Assembly: GCA_002104985.1 (NCBI GenBank)
Contig: MCGO01000011.1
Coordinates: forward strand, 372,001-436,000
DNA from: Rhizoclosmatium globosum
Lineage: Eukaryota; Chytridiomycota; Chytridiomycetes; Chytridiales; Chytriomycetaceae
DNA length: 64,000 bases
Reading direction: 5' to 3'
Shown in pieces: positions 34,501 through 47,400 of the stretch; position 1 is the stretch's first letter, and each line of letters starts with the position of its first letter. The translations under genes were made by a program, and so were the position numbers. Under the pieces are notes generated by a model. It had not been told where the DNA came from and did no database searches. It saw only the letters and a program-made list of their open reading frames with translations.

Positions 34501-35367
34501 CACTTACTCTGCCGGAATACCCTTTTCCACAGCGCCCCAAGCCAAAATACACTTCAACGCATCTTTCTTTACGGTTATAACATCATTTGAGTCTGGATTC
34601 GCCATCAGTACTTCCCCAATAGTTCCCAACACCAGGGGAATATCGCGACGAATGCTTTCATAGACAACAGCTCGATGCGAATTTGCAGCAAACGCGTGAG
34701 ATACCAGTTCCTGTGCAAATACTGTGAAGATAGAGAGCAAGACTTTTGTTGCAGCAAGAGTATTTGTTGGGGAAACAGGAGAGCCCGGCGGAGGCAGCAC
34801 GGTCGAGTGCAGGGTTGCAATAGGGAAAGGCCAGGAGCCCGTTGGAATCGCCCTGAACGCAAGTGCTGCCAGCTGAGTGATCCCATTCAGTGACTGTGCA
34901 ATGTAAGTTAACCACCACCAAACAAACGCACCGCAACGCCCATCTTTGTCGACACAAACGCCTCTGACTCACTCGAAATCGCGCGGACCAGCGCCTGTTG
35001 AATCCCTGCGAACATCAGCGGCGGCGGGCCGGGCTCGCTAAAACAAACCAAAACCAGTTGAAGCGTCAGTCAGCCTGAGTCACCGATGAGACCGTCCTTA
35101 CCGCGAAAGAACAAGTTGAAGTGTCAGCGCACCAAAGAACCGAACTTGCGCGTTCTAAAGACGAAATCGGTGTGAATTGAATGCAGACACAGACCAGAAC
35201 GTGGTGTCACTCACCGCGTTGCCCAAGGCTTCAAGGCCAAGCTGCCACGATTCGCTGTTTGAATTGATGCCATTCAAGAGGAACGACTGCGCTTCTGCTG
35301 CCGTGGACGCAGGTGACGTGGGCGAGTAAAGTGCGAGAATTGCTGTCTGGTACGATGCAAAGTCCAT
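31510..35367 (-). CDS. IPO13: Importin-13 / Kap122-type karyopherin
   Basis: Importin-beta family transporters carry cargo through nuclear pores in a Ran-dependent cycle; importin-13 acts in both directions. The start MDFASYQTAILALYSPTSPA leads into an importin-beta N-terminal type repeat (SWQLGLEALGNA, RFFGALTLQLVLS). About eleven exons encode a HEAT solenoid of about 1,000 residues. The diagnostic block is LRLVEMMLRFTGFPGYYGMDEE followed by FWYEFQESL and DKFRVYRIDKAETLLSCHRVLG, which matches the human IPO13 order (FCTGIPGHYPVNE, FWYTLQDD, QFRIYRVDISDTLMYVYEMLG). The last exon is short and follows a strong GTAAGT donor, giving FKDLVKKFGLKCRNLQ. Cargo cannot be told. Confidence 0.75.
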
Positions 35368-36079
35368 TCTCTTTTCTTCAATCTTTTGGGTTATCCGAGG
35401 TCGAATTAAATTATTTAATTAAAAAGGAAGAAATAGAAATAAATAAGCAAAAGACGAAAGAATAGAGTTGAAAAGAAGAAAAACTGTGAAACAAGTGAAT
35501 GAGGGCGAACCAGTTTGAACACAATTCAAGGAGCTTTGTGAGTAAAGCAACACATTCTACACTCAAAAATCACGTTGAAAATATCAACAATGTCTGGTTT
35601 ACGTCGAAAAATCGCCTGCGGCGCAAGTCAAGTTAATTGATGCGAAACAATATAATTCACAGAGTTAGTTGCCAAACGCGATTATCGCAGGTTAATTCTA
35701 AAGCCATAAGTTAATTGCATTCATTCATTTGGCAAAGTGGAACCTACCGTTCTTTCATTGAAATAGTTTGTCGGCAAGGTCACAATAAAATAGAATCTGA
35801 TTTCAAAGAAACAAAAACCACATTATAATTAATCGATTCAAATATACGAGAGGTTTCCTATGTAGCAGCGGCGGATTCTGCAATCTTCGCTTGACCCTAT
35901 CACGCAGTTCCAACACATAAATAAAAAATGAAGAGTTTAACTAATAGCTTTGTATTGCCGTTCATAGACGGTGCTCTTTATTTGGTCCTTTGGGTTGTTA
36001 GCTTTCTGGTGTGAACAAGGTTATTCTAAAAATAGAATAAGTCCTCGGGAAGTGGCCCATCACCCGATTTTTCTCAAGT
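35368..36079. other. AT-rich intergenic region
   Basis: About 710 bp between the importin start codon and the GPCR stop codon. Near 35405 it holds TTAATTAAA-type palindromic AT repeats. There is no ORF with family resemblance on either strand. It presumably contains the importin promoter and the GPCR 3' UTR. Confidence 0.5.
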
Positions 36080-39000
36080 TTATTCATGCAATAGTCGTAG
36101 GAAGGCAGCAGCTTGTTCTCCATTATAAAAATCAATGTACCTCGACGGATAACGTTTTAAGTTGCATGTTATGGTAATTCGTACTACTTTGCATTCGCCG
36201 CATTCAAGTTTGGTTTCATATACAACAGTCGATTCCAAGATTGGTATCGCATGAGATGCTTCTTCACAAAGTGATGTGAAGACAATAATTACCTTCTCCC
36301 GGCAACGCACAATATATATCACACCATTCGTCCAATTTTGGAATAGCCCAGTACTAGAGTAGACAACCTCACACGAATATAATGGTACATCGCTCTTTCT
36401 TTCGTAAGCCAACTTGCTTGAAACAGTGGATATTCGGATGCTGCGTGAGACTGTACTCGATTTCATTTGGTCTGATCGTTTCAAAGTTGTTACATCGGAA
36501 GCGGGCAATGCGCTGATGGTATCCAGCTGAGGATATGATTTTAAGTCTGTTTGTTTTTCCAAACTCTCTTTCCTGCGTTTCAAACTCAAAGACTTGATAG
36601 ATGATTTCAATATGATTGCTCTGATATCGGAAGTGGAAGCTAAAACCTTCGGTAGGATAAACATCGTCAGCAATGCCATTTCCAGCAGGCTCACAAGCAA
36701 TGGTCGAAGAAGAAACAGTTGTTGAATATCTGACGTATGGCTATCGGAGCTAATAATTGCAGAAAGTAACCCTATCAAAACACTAGAAAGAATTAAAAGC
36801 GTTGACTCATTGTACTCTGGTCCAACATTCATTGTCAAGTATCCTGCCAAGATTTGTAATAAAAGTAAAACAGCGTTGTAGATCCATAGCAAGTAATTGG
36901 GCCAGTCGTGTGGGTTGTCCGATGAGCAAACGACGACGAAGTCGTTGTTTGAATTGATTACCAAACTTGAAGCTTTGGGAACCGTGATATATGTCCAAAC
37001 AAGCAACAAAGCCTTCAACGGTGTAAGAATCGGTGATGTGTACCTTAGTCAAATTACTTACAATTTCCATACCGACGAATGCCATCAACGAAGCCAAATA
37101 AATTAAGTCACGGACCAACCACTTCTTTGGGTTCAGAAACCCAAATATGATAAATAATCGTAAGTTTTTAACTGACATTGACCCAACTTGCAATGCTAAG
37201 CCCACCAAGGGCAACCAAACTGTTAATTTGCAAGATAAATCTGTTGCTTGAGACGTATATGTAGACAATGATGCCAGCGGTAATATGGATGCTAGCACAA
37301 ATATTGACAAGAATGTTAAAAACAAAATGAATGCAAGACAGATTATTCCAAAGGCAATCCCTGTTATCTCGAGACCAATTATTGTAGCAATTGTTTTCGC
37401 ATTGGCTTGCAATTCAATAGGAAGGTTTTTTGAACCATCTAAGGGTGGCTGTGATGTCCCTACTCGTCCTTGTTATGAGATTTTTATAAAAGCAATCCTC
37501 ACCTTGATAAAATATCATGGGATTTGAAAGAAACTGAATGGATGTCAAGTTTGGGGTTGTTATAGCAATTGGATTGGATCAGGAATTGATATATATAGGG
37601 TGCTTTTAGATCTCCTTTATCGGACAATTGCACAGGATCACCACTGGATCCTCGATATTCCGTATTCATGAACAACGATGAGTTAAATTTCGATTGTAAA
37701 GCTCGCGTAGTTAGTTGCTCGAGTACATTAGGATCTGGCGTTGACGTCAATACTTCATGAATTCCTTTCGCGAGTAAACTGATGCAGTCGTATGATCGAA
37801 ACATATCAAAATTCCAACCCACTTGAGCAGTCAAATTAAATGTCTTTGTGAATTGATTTATCTCATTCAGTACCATATTTTGAGATCTAGTCATATTTTC
37901 GTTCAACGAATTGAAGCCGTAAAAGAATATAAATCCACGAGCGCTCTGAAAGTAACTCGGACCATATCGAGCTGCTGCGTTTGGGCCTCCAGAAGGTGGA
38001 CTTAACCCCATCCACACATACTTATCTCCTACGCATCTATTTCGACTTTTGACCAAGGTTATGTGTTAAAAAAGAAGAGCATCAAGTTAGGACTAGCACT
38101 AACCTGGCAAGTCCAAAGTAAACATTTCCAGTCAAAATCGGTCCTCCATACACATAAATATATCTCGCATCCACTCTTTCCAAACTGGTTGCTATGAACT
38201 CAAGACCAGTACCAGTTGTCCCAAGATTAAGGTCCAGCACCGTCAACACCTCAACTCCGTTACTTCGAATATAACTGATCATATCATTTGAAACTGCTCG
38301 GCTGGCAGCATCTTTCATATTGTAGATAAACGCGATTCTTTTCACGTTCCAAGCCTCAAGGAGCAAAAATAACGCGTTTCCCATTCCCACCATCGTGTCT
38401 AATTGGAAAGTGTAGCCATACAAGTTCCTATCGAGGAGCGGGTATGAATATGCAGCTGGATTGCAAGATGGCAATTGATAATACGAATACAGAGATGCTG
38501 TGAAGCGGATTGCAGAAAGAAGAACATCTCCGAAAACAGCGACAACGTCCTCGTTGTCTTGGTAAAGTTGATTGATAATGGTGTTCATAGCGTACCCTGC
38601 GCTGTTCACGAATATATTTGTAGGAGCGCCATTTTTTGATTTCTTTGGATCATATGTATTAAATCTTTTGATCGTAATTGTAGTGTTTGGCAATATGTCC
38701 GGGTTGTTATTTAAATCACGAACTGCAAGCTTGAGTCAACAGTTAAATGAAATTTTCGATGTAATACTACTCAACTGAAGCAGCCACATCGTACCAATAC
38801 AAGTATACCGCTGCCGAAGGATTTGAAAAATCGGTGAAGTAGGAAGGGGATATATTTTCCATCCCGCCAATCACCATAGACCCATTGAAGGAAAGTTTTG
38901 GAAGCCAAGCATACGGACCAATAAACGCAATGGATATACGACTTTGTTGTTTGTTTGCAAGAACGTGTTGGGGGAGGATGGGATTGACCACAGTAGCCAT

Positions 39001-39120
39001 TTTCTGAAGGAAAATCATTCCAAAATCAGAAGAAAACAATCCCACACGTACAATAAAAAAATCATATGTATTCAGGGGATTCAAGTATAAGTATCGTTGA
39101 TTTCGAAATACAACATTCAT
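36080..39120 (-). CDS. Class C (GABA-B receptor-like) G-protein-coupled receptor
   Basis: An extracellular periplasmic-binding-like domain (about 550 residues) comes first: RISIAFIGPYAWLPKLSF, AVYLYWYDVAASV, NEDVVAVFGDVLLSAIRFTA, AWNVKRIAFIYNMKDAA, YIYVYGGPILTGNVYFGLAR and GWNFDMFRSYDCISLLAKGI. This is the ligand-binding fold of GABA-B and glutamate receptors. Seven hydrophobic helices follow (first ATIIGLEITGIAFGIICLAF, last LLRPLLVSLLEMALLTMFIL), then a cytosolic tail of about 150 residues. About six exons, all joining in frame. No clear signal peptide appears at the first ATG, which abuts the stop codon of the upstream USP gene, so the true start may be elsewhere. Ligand unknown. Confidence 0.75.
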
Positions 39121-40629
39121 TTAAAGTGCTCTCCAACTTGGAACCATTTGCTTCTCTTTAGCAATCAAAACAGAGCACGCAGCATTCCTTAGTACATAGT
39201 CTAATGAAGCTTTAAGATAAGATGGATCGTTACAATGTAGCGTCGGCAATACCTGACACCGAACCCAATCCCCTCTTTCCAGCGGATACAGGCAAAGACA
39301 CCGCGTTTTCTTGATGATGAGGTCCAAGAATCAATAAATCGGCGTCTAATTCGTAAATCGTTCGAATGATGCTTCGTCGCGGACTGTTAATATCATTAAT
39401 AAACCTTCATGAGATTTCCATCCTTACTCTCCACGTAAAGCAAGGCCTTTGGCAGGAATCTGAAAATGAGAGTGATTTAAAAAAAAATGAAATCATGATA
39501 TCCATTCGAATGGCGACTTACGGCATGGTTAGCCAAAACCTCAATTTGGGTTTTTAGGAACCCATGCGACGATTTCTTATTCTTATCAACAACAATATTA
39601 GAAACAATCCGAATAATTTACAAACGAACTTACATCGTCTTCAATCATTGTCCCAAGCTTCACACCTCCCTCAACAGCTGATGAGATAACAACCTCAGGC
39701 CTGACATTCACAACGATAACCAAGTCTCGCTTCGGCTGCAAAATAGTATTTGCAATGGACCATGTCAAAGGAGAAACGTCTATTAAAGAAAATCATTGTC
39801 AACAACAACTACAAACAACCTAACATTACACAACTAACCAACTGTTTCCAAAGCAATTACAACCACTCTTTTCGCTTGACTCTCAGGAGGAACCGCAGGC
39901 AACGGATCCGCCACCATATCCATCATTGAAGCGGAATCCATAATCGCGAAACAAGGGAGCTCCGAACGAACCTCCGCCTCATCATAAATCGTTTGATCAT
40001 CCATCCAACTCGACACAGTTGCCGAAGACCTTATTCCACACCCATCAGAATCTCAAACAAATTGCAAGACAATAACATTACCCGCGTCGTCGTTGTAAGA
40101 GTGCAGCCAATGCAGACAACCCGTTCCCAATCATGAGGGGAGATGACCCGTTATTCGTACTGATGGTTGTCTTTCCAGTGTTTTCGTCAACTTGGTCGTC
40201 GTCGTTTGTGCTGTTGTCCACAAGCGGCTCAGTCAGTTCAAAGCCAGTGGTGGTAGGTCGTTCCGTGGGTGCAGAGTCGTCTTCAACGTCGGAGTATTCA
40301 GCACCAGGGACTATTTCGAATGCGGCAATGGGAATGACTGGGTGTGTGTATGTGTGTTTGGAGGAAAGGGTTGTAATTAGGAAAGCTTCGAAGGGGGTGG
40401 TTCAACGCGTTTATTTACCTGGGACTGTGGATTCTTCTGTTGCAGAGGTGGATGCAGAAGCAGAAAGTGCTTGCAAGTTGTTTCCTGAGCTGCCGGCAAG
40501 GGAGAAGCGGCGGACTCCAGGTAACGATGGAGGCGGGGGCGGAGGAATGACGTCTCTGCTGAAGCTGCCCTTGAATCCGATGTTCCCAACTGCGTTACGA
40601 CGTTTCCATTTGAAGTTGAAGCCTTTCAT
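39121..40629 (-). CDS. USP-domain protein with long disordered N-terminal region
   Basis: The N-terminal 150-200 residues are polar and low-complexity (VIPPPPPPSLPG, SASASTSATEES, EYSDVEDDSAPTERPTTTG), followed by a universal-stress-protein fold spread over five or more exons: KRVVVIALETV, PLTWSIANTILQPKRDLVIV, RRSIIRTIYELDADLLILGP, GLGSVSASLDYVLRNAACSV, LIAKE. The final LGSVS..VL..A.CSVLI block is typical USP. The nucleotide loop is altered (GPHHQENAVSLP where GxxG is expected), so ATP binding is doubtful. The stop codon TAA (39121-39123) directly touches the ATG assigned to the GPCR. USP proteins respond to stress in bacteria, plants and fungi; the role here is unknown. Confidence 0.7.
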
Positions 40630-40821
40630 TCTATGAGGTCCCTGTGGAGGAATGTGGAATTTTGGTAGAAAAAAGTGTTTGAGGTTGTGGACTTGGCATC
40701 AGCATCTGAAATTGACCATTTGTTCTTTCAAGTTCAGGCTGACTCAAAACAAATAAAGATGGTAAGAGAGAAGACATATGCGTCATTATTTGTTACAAAG
40801 AGCTCTCTCGTTCCCAAAATA

Positions 40822-43179
40822 TCATACAACCTCCATGGCGCTCGACCCGCCGTCTCCATCTGCAGTACTGCCAGCTCCGCCACCTTCATCCCCGTCTCCC
40901 TCATCCCCTCGTCCAGCACTGCTACTACCGCCAGCACCGGAAGCGCCATTAGCTCGTGGATAGATACTTTCCACAGGAATCGTTACTTTTTCATAAGGAA
41001 ACAAACTCCCAATGCTCTCAATCAGCATTTTTCGTTTCTTGATATTGTCCAGTGTTTGTTCATGAATGTTGTGATGTTTTGCGCTCAGGACGCCACCAAC
41101 GAGAGTTCCAGGGATAAGAGAGGCAGTTGTTTTTGATGATGATTTTTTCTTTTTGTTTGGATTTTGTCTCTGTGTGTAGAGTGTTCAGTTCCTTGTTGTG
41201 AATCGACAGTGAATAACTCACAAATCGTTTCAAATAGTCGCTTTCGATTTGCTTTGAAATGGCATCTAATACACTATTGTACTGCTCCCAGCCTCGGTAA
41301 TAGCTTGCTCGCTCGTGGAGAATCTGTTTCCGTTTGGTGTTTTCTGCCACTTGTTGCCGCAATTCCGATTGCAATGCCCTCATCTCAACACATATTTCAT
41401 CCTGTTCTGATGGATCCGGTCCTGGTATGCTTGTTGCTTCTGAGTCCTATAGATGAGAGTTAGGCATTAATATTACAGATTGGAACAAAACCAGGTACCT
41501 CTGTATCGTCTAATAATCCCAAAAAACGCATTTCACTCCTTAACCGCTCCTCTAGCCCCATCACATCGCTTGTCGTCCTACATTTTGCATGAATTCCAAC
41601 CCCGACATTTCGGACATTTGGCACAGCAAGATCTTCCACTGTCCCATCTTCTTCCCCAAACCGTGCAACAGCAGCCAAATCGACGGATGCAGGGCCTGTG
41701 ATTCCTCCCTCTTCAATCATTGAGGCTAAAATGCGTTCTGCGAGAGGACCAATGTACACGTCTCCACCATACACAGTTCCATCCACTTCTTCGTATTCGC
41801 GTGGACCTTGCGGGACGGCTGGAGCTGGCGTTGGCTGACCAAGAAGGGCTGCGACTTCGGCGTTATGGTGATGGGAGTGATGTAATGATGGAGGGGGAAG
41901 TGCGCCGTCTTCTTCCGCCCATTGCTCGTGATAGGGTCGGCCTAAACGCGGTATAATGTATGGAGTGATTTCGTCGCCCTATTGGATCACCCCTAAGAAT
42001 TTCTGGACGAGTGAGAGGTTCGGTACTTACAGCATTTTCAAGAAAGGCAAAGTCTTCATCAACAAGCGGTCTGAAAAACTGTGACTCCACAAATCCGAAG
42101 AATTGAGTAATAGGTATTTGTTGTGCGGGTGCTTTTGCATTTGAATAGTCTCCGCGTTGAATAGCCAAATCTGCTTCAGAGAGGGATGCAAGTTCGTCTT
42201 CGTTCAATGTCTCTGCTGCATTTCGTGCGTGTCCAGACTTTCGATTTCGGTTTCGCTGGCGATTCTTTTCGAGAACTGTAGCCACATTCTTTGCCGTTTT
42301 CTGTTGAAAGCATAATTAGACATGAATGCGGGAACCTCAAAAAATCTGTAGCGCTCCTATCTGTTCTAATATTGGAACACGGTGCTTTCCAGTGGCAACT
42401 AATCTATCCATTCTGCTCACTAATTCGCTCTGCCACATACCGATTTTTGAATTTTCTGGTGCTGAAAGGGGGACGCAAGTGGAAGCGGGGGAGGCAAAGG
42501 CAAAGGAGGTGCAGAGAGAGGGGTGCCAGACTTTGACGAAGGAGCTTTTGGAAGAGGAAGGGAAGGGATAGATGAAGATGAAGAAGGAGTGGAGACGGTA
42601 CCAGGGACAGTTTTGTATGACGTATGAGGGGCAGGAAACGAAGGAGCTGTAGGAAATGGAGTAGCGGATGGAGTAGAGGAGGAGGATGTAGGTAGAGACG
42701 AAGTTGAGGAAGAGGTTGACGTTGCAGCCTGTGCGGCAGCGAAAGCAGAAGCAGCTTGAGAAGCTGCAAACGCGTGGGGAACTGTTTTTGAGCCCGTTTG
42801 TGCAGCCCTGTCTCCAAACGGTAGACTACCACCGGTATTCGGACTCAGCGACATTGAAGAAGCTCCCAGCAACGACGAGGACGCTGAAGACTGATCCAGT
42901 ATTTTGACCTTCATTTTCCCGTTTTGAGAGACAGCGATTTTGACTGAGCCGTCGTCAGTTTTGCGGTAGACGAGAGGCGAGTCGGCGGACCTGTCATCGC
43001 TGGCTTTACGTTTCTTTGCGTAGGGATCGAGCAGGTTCGGCGAGGCAGACGAGACCGAGGCCGAGGCGGCGGACGCAGCAGCAGCATTTGCGGAGAGAAG
43101 AGCCTTCATTGCCGCCGGAGGAAGCGTCTTTCCGCCAGTTGAAGACGCCGACAACGACGACGAAGACGCAGCCGCCGCC

Positions 43180-43224
<45 letters not shown>

Positions 43225-43601
43225 GCAGCCACGGCAGAGTACGGCACAGTTTTTGCACCCGATGTTGCACGCGCCGTTGTTGTTGTTGGCGGAGTTGCCG
43301 CAGAGTCCGGCGAGTCGATTGCTGCGGCAGAGACAGTTGCCGTCGCTGAAGCCACCAAAGAAGACGACGAAGACGACGACGCCGCCGCCGCTGTGGCTGC
43401 CCACGCCCGAACAGCCTCCGCGTTCGAAGCAACCGCCGCTTCTCGAGCAGATGCTGCCCGAAGCAGAACTCCCAACTCTTCTCTCAACTGCCGCACTGCC
43501 CCTACATCAGGTAGTCCTCCTCCTGAACTGAGAACTGACGCGAGAACAGGCGCTGCTGGAACGACTATCTCTGTGTAGTCGAGTCCAATGTTTTTGGCCA
43601 T
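40822..43601 (-). CDS. NGG1: SAGA complex adaptor ADA3/NGG1
   Basis: Ada3 links Gcn5 to the SAGA/ADA histone acetyltransferase module. The N-terminal half is low complexity (poly-Ala, Ser, Pro), with repeats such as SGAKTVPYSAV and STGGKTLPPAAM. The conserved C-terminal half spans later exons: ALETLNEDELASLSEADLAI-like KSGHARNAAETLNEDELASL, FFRPLVDEDFAFLEN, PRLGRPYHEQWAEEDG, YIGPLAERILASMIEEGG and QDEICVEMRALQSELRQQV, with a helical tail (ISKQIESDYLKRF) and ASLIPGTLVGGVLSAKHHN. The GRHYSEVWAEEDG / GPLTQRLLSAL order is diagnostic of the Ada3 domain. About 900 residues, larger than human ADA3 because of the N-terminal repeats. Confidence 0.7.
43181..43221. repeat. CAG/CTG trinucleotide repeat coding for polyalanine in ADA3
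   Basis: About 13 near-perfect GCA/CAG units followed by imperfect GCC/GCA units. On the coding (minus) strand they are read as GCN, giving about 22 consecutive alanines next to a short Ser run. The pure tract is the kind that changes length by slippage. Confidence 0.85.
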
Positions 43602-43657
43602 TTCTCACTAACTTAAAATAAACTAATAGGTAGTAAAAAAAAAGGAGAACAAATGGT

Positions 43658-44333
43658 TTATTTCTCTTTATTCTGACCCTCTTCCACCTCGTCATTCTCC
43701 GCTTCCTCTTCATCCCCATCAGCATCAGCATCAGGTGCATCAGCCTCTCCATCGCCCTTCTTCTTCTTGCCCTTCTTGTCCCCGCCTTTATTCCTCCTCT
43801 TTCTCTTCTCCCGCTTCTTGGCTGTCTTTTCTTCTTCTGCCTGTTTTGCTGCTGCAATCTTGGTCTCGTACTCCTCCTTCTCGCGTTCCTTGCGGTCCTT
43901 GCTGTCCATAGCCTGCAGTCGGGCGTACTCTTTCCTTCTCAACGACCGGTATACGTGGAATTCTCCCGATCCTGCTCCTGCGCTCGATCCTTGTACGTTT
44001 CGGACAAACTCGGCCGGTGCTTTGGTTCGTGAGGTTGGGTCAATGTTGCGTCGGGATTCGGGTAGCACAATTGGTTTGTCGATTCGTGCCATCAGTTTGT
44101 CGATTTTCATGGCTGTAATCTGTTATTAAAAGATAGCGTTTTTCAGATGGTGTGTTGGGTGGGGTGGAGGACAATCGGTTCAGTAGTAGCGAAGAGAGTG
44201 TCGCGCAGTTACTACAACTAGAAGGCGCCGACTCTCAAAGACTCCTGCTTCACACGCAAACAATCTTAATACTCACATCTACTGGATTGTGCAGGCGCAC
44301 AACTTTGGGTTTCTCACTATCACTGTCACTCAT
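43658..44333 (-). CDS. PRKRIP1: PRKRIP1 homologue (spliceosome-associated, DUF1168)
   Basis: PRKRIP1 is a small, highly charged nuclear protein found in the catalytic (C*-stage) spliceosome, bridging U2 and other components. Exon 1 (44278-44333) gives MSDSDSEKPKVVRLHNPVD and joins in frame to ITAMKIDKLMARIDKP. The family signature is PAEFVRNVQGSSAGAGSGEF directly followed by HVYRSLRRKEYARLQAMD, almost identical to the human block. Lys/Glu-rich helices and a long acidic tail (DADADGDEEEAENDEVEEG) follow. About 170 residues. Its start lies about 100 bp from the EPG5 stop codon, on the same strand. Confidence 0.9.
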
Positions 44334-44437
44334 CCCTTTTTTGGAAACTTCTGTAGACTAAGGACCATAAAACTTTCAATAACCTTCGAATACATTCTTC
44401 ATCAATTCAATACTGTATGTCACATAGCTACACAAAT

Positions 44438-47400
44438 TCATATAATCATCACCAGAACACCCCGCCTCACGATATCCGAAAACCCAGCCATCCGTCTCGC
44501 AACCTCCCACCCAGATTCCAACCCCTTCCCCTCCTTCAACACATCCAAACACACGTCAATATACCCTCCAACCTCTTCATACTCTCTCGACGTCTTTAAC
44601 ACTGACACACGTCCCAAAAACTGTTCCCGCTGCACACCGTCCTCGTCATTCTCAAGAGCCCCCGTTAAATTCATCGCCAAAAACGTGGCATATCCTTTAC
44701 AAAACACGCGGAATGCAGGTGGGAACTGGATCTTTGGTGTCAGTCCAAGTGATGTCCACAACCCTGCGTTTGCAGGCTCGCTCCACTTTAGTATAACTTC
44801 AGCAAGAGATGGAACGAGACTGTACAACCGAGAATGGTGCCGCGGCAGGTCGTGTAGAGATTGGAGTTCTTGTGATAGCAACTGGGCGAATAGGTCCAGG
44901 AGGGGGAGAAGCTTTTCTTGTGGGTCGTGCAGTGGAAGTGATGAGTGGTTCAGTTTGAGAATCCAGAGAGAAATTTGTTCACCAAGAGTAGTTCGTTGAC
45001 TTCGCTGTTGTTGCAAGTCTTTGCTCGACGAGATTTTGTGCAGCTGTTGAAGTGCAATTGTATACAACGTAAAAGTGAGTCCATGATGTAAACAATTGGA
45101 TGTGAACCCTTCTGAATCAAGTTGTGGGACTTGAAGCACTGCAGTCACAGCTGTCCAGCTCGTACTCGAACCTATGTACCGTGCAATCGCCTTTTCCGTA
45201 AGAATCGCCATCACTTCAGTCGAAGCAAGTTGTTTACAACTCAACGAGATCCAGACTAACGGATTCGGAGATTGTTGCAAACTTAGTGTTATACCATCCC
45301 ATATCTTTGGAAAATTGGTTCGATCAGCTGTATTGACCACAGAAAACAAGCCAGTTAAACTGTGCGCGAGGAGACCTTGAGACACGAGCGGCCTGGTGTC
45401 TACACGTCCCGTCATTTCCGCAATTATAGAAGGTACCTTGGCGAAGTCGAATGTTCCGACATCATTTAATGATGAGTTTGATCCAGTTGTGGTGAGTTGC
45501 ACCGTCAATAGCTCAAACAGATATCCATTCAAGATCTTAACCCTCTCTTCATAGTCCAGCTCGCGCATTGCAGAGTCAATCAAATATCTCAAGTTGATTA
45601 TGCAGAATCCAAACGATGAGTCTGTGTCAAAGTTCAATACACTTTTGCATCTGCTGTTTGGCCATTTCCTTGGAAGCAGGGAAACTAATTTGAACAAATG
45701 GTCACAGGTTAAATAGATAGTGGAAGTTGAAGGTCGACTCTTGTTCACAACAAGGTTAAAGAACGACACTCGTTCAGCAGAAACAGGCCATAGGATGTCC
45801 GCATTCGAAATCAGCAGGTAAATGAGGTATAATAATCTGACGTCCGCGTTCGGTGGCCATTGACAGGAAGATAAGATACTTGCTACAAATTGTTGCACTT
45901 CAACACCCCAAACCCCCTGCTCTTTCCATTCCCATATTTCATCAGCAACGCTTGAAGTAGCAATAAAAGAGGTCCAAGGAATGATTTTTGACCTCGCGTA
46001 TAGTGTAGTTACCACATAAGATGGAGCATTCAGTCGCACAACGGATGAGAGAGTACTCCAGAGTTCAAACACCATATTATCGACCATAGCCAATGAGCGA
46101 AATACTTTTGAGTAGCTGCAGAATAAAAGAGATGACAAGGCTTGAGCAAAATTATCATCATCTTGGAAACACCACGGCTTCAGTGTCAAGCTGCCCGCAT
46201 CTTCTGCAACATCTGCACCCAGTGAAAGCCAACAAGACCGTCGAAACTGAGAAATAACTTCCAATCGATCGGTTTCTGAAAGCATAGAGTATAGTGGCTT
46301 GGAGCAGTAAATCATCACCAACAACTCCAAAACGAACTGCAGCTTTTCATGATCAAATCCGTAGATACCAGTCGCATAATTCACAAAAAAGGCACCCAAA
46401 CAGTCGTTCAAACGCTTCAACAGATCCATAGATTGACTTCGAGATAAATGCAGCTCAAACAGCTCGAATCCAGTGACTTGTTCAACACTGAAATCTAATT
46501 TGCTGTTTATAGTCTTTCGTACCGAGATAATCACTTCCTTCGAGATGGTTCCTTCTGAATAAAAGCTGATCAAATGCATAATGTACCCAACCAAACGGTT
46601 TCCAAGAGACGGATGAGACATAAACTCATCAAGCTTGGTCAAATGAGAGTTGAACACCTCACGAGAAGCAGTAAGTTTTCCGCTCTCAATTCGTTCGAAA
46701 ATCGTACAGAGAACGCGGAACATATTGTCTTGAGTTTCAGAATCACACTGATTCAACCATCCCACAACATCAAACTTTTGAAGTAACGCCGTTGACACGT
46801 TAGCTTGTTCACTGCATTCCGCATACATTTCACAAAACTCATCGACGGCTACGGCAGGATTAAACGCATCAATGACAGCCTTCATATCCCCGCCACCTCG
46901 CTGAATAACTTCAAACATCTTCATCGTGTGACTGCGTGACCCTCGAACAAACAATCCCCCAATCAACTGCACGGCCCTGTCTAGTATCATCACAAACGGA
47001 GGATACCGCCGAATCGATTCGTCCAAACACACCATTTTGAAGAAAAAAGGCACAAATAAAGCCTCCAGTTTCTCCTTGTCACCTTGGCCGCTCTCTTCAC
47101 AGTGTTTCATCCATTCAATAATTCGAACAACTCTCAGGGCTCCAATGCATACTCTGCTATCAACGTTATCCCATTCGCTTAATGTTTCAAAGTGAGACCG
47201 ATTCTCTTTAAGGGCTTGTTTGATGTTTCGCTGCAGACCAACTTCTTCGTATGTGTATCTGAATTGCGCGGCTCCTGTACAGGAGCCTCCACATTTTCTT
47301 TCGTAGCGGCCAGTTTTTGTGGCATTCGTGTATAGTTGGGATAATAGAGCAATGAATTCAGAGTCATGTTTCGAGTAATCGACATCAATCTTGGAGCTAT

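Noticed and set aside
42404..43432. Long overlapping ORFs on both strands in the ADA3 N-terminal region (poly-Gln, poly-Leu, poly-Cys)
   Set aside because: They are shadow frames of the CAG/GCN low-complexity coding sequence. Only the Ala/Ser frame continues into the conserved ADA3 domain.
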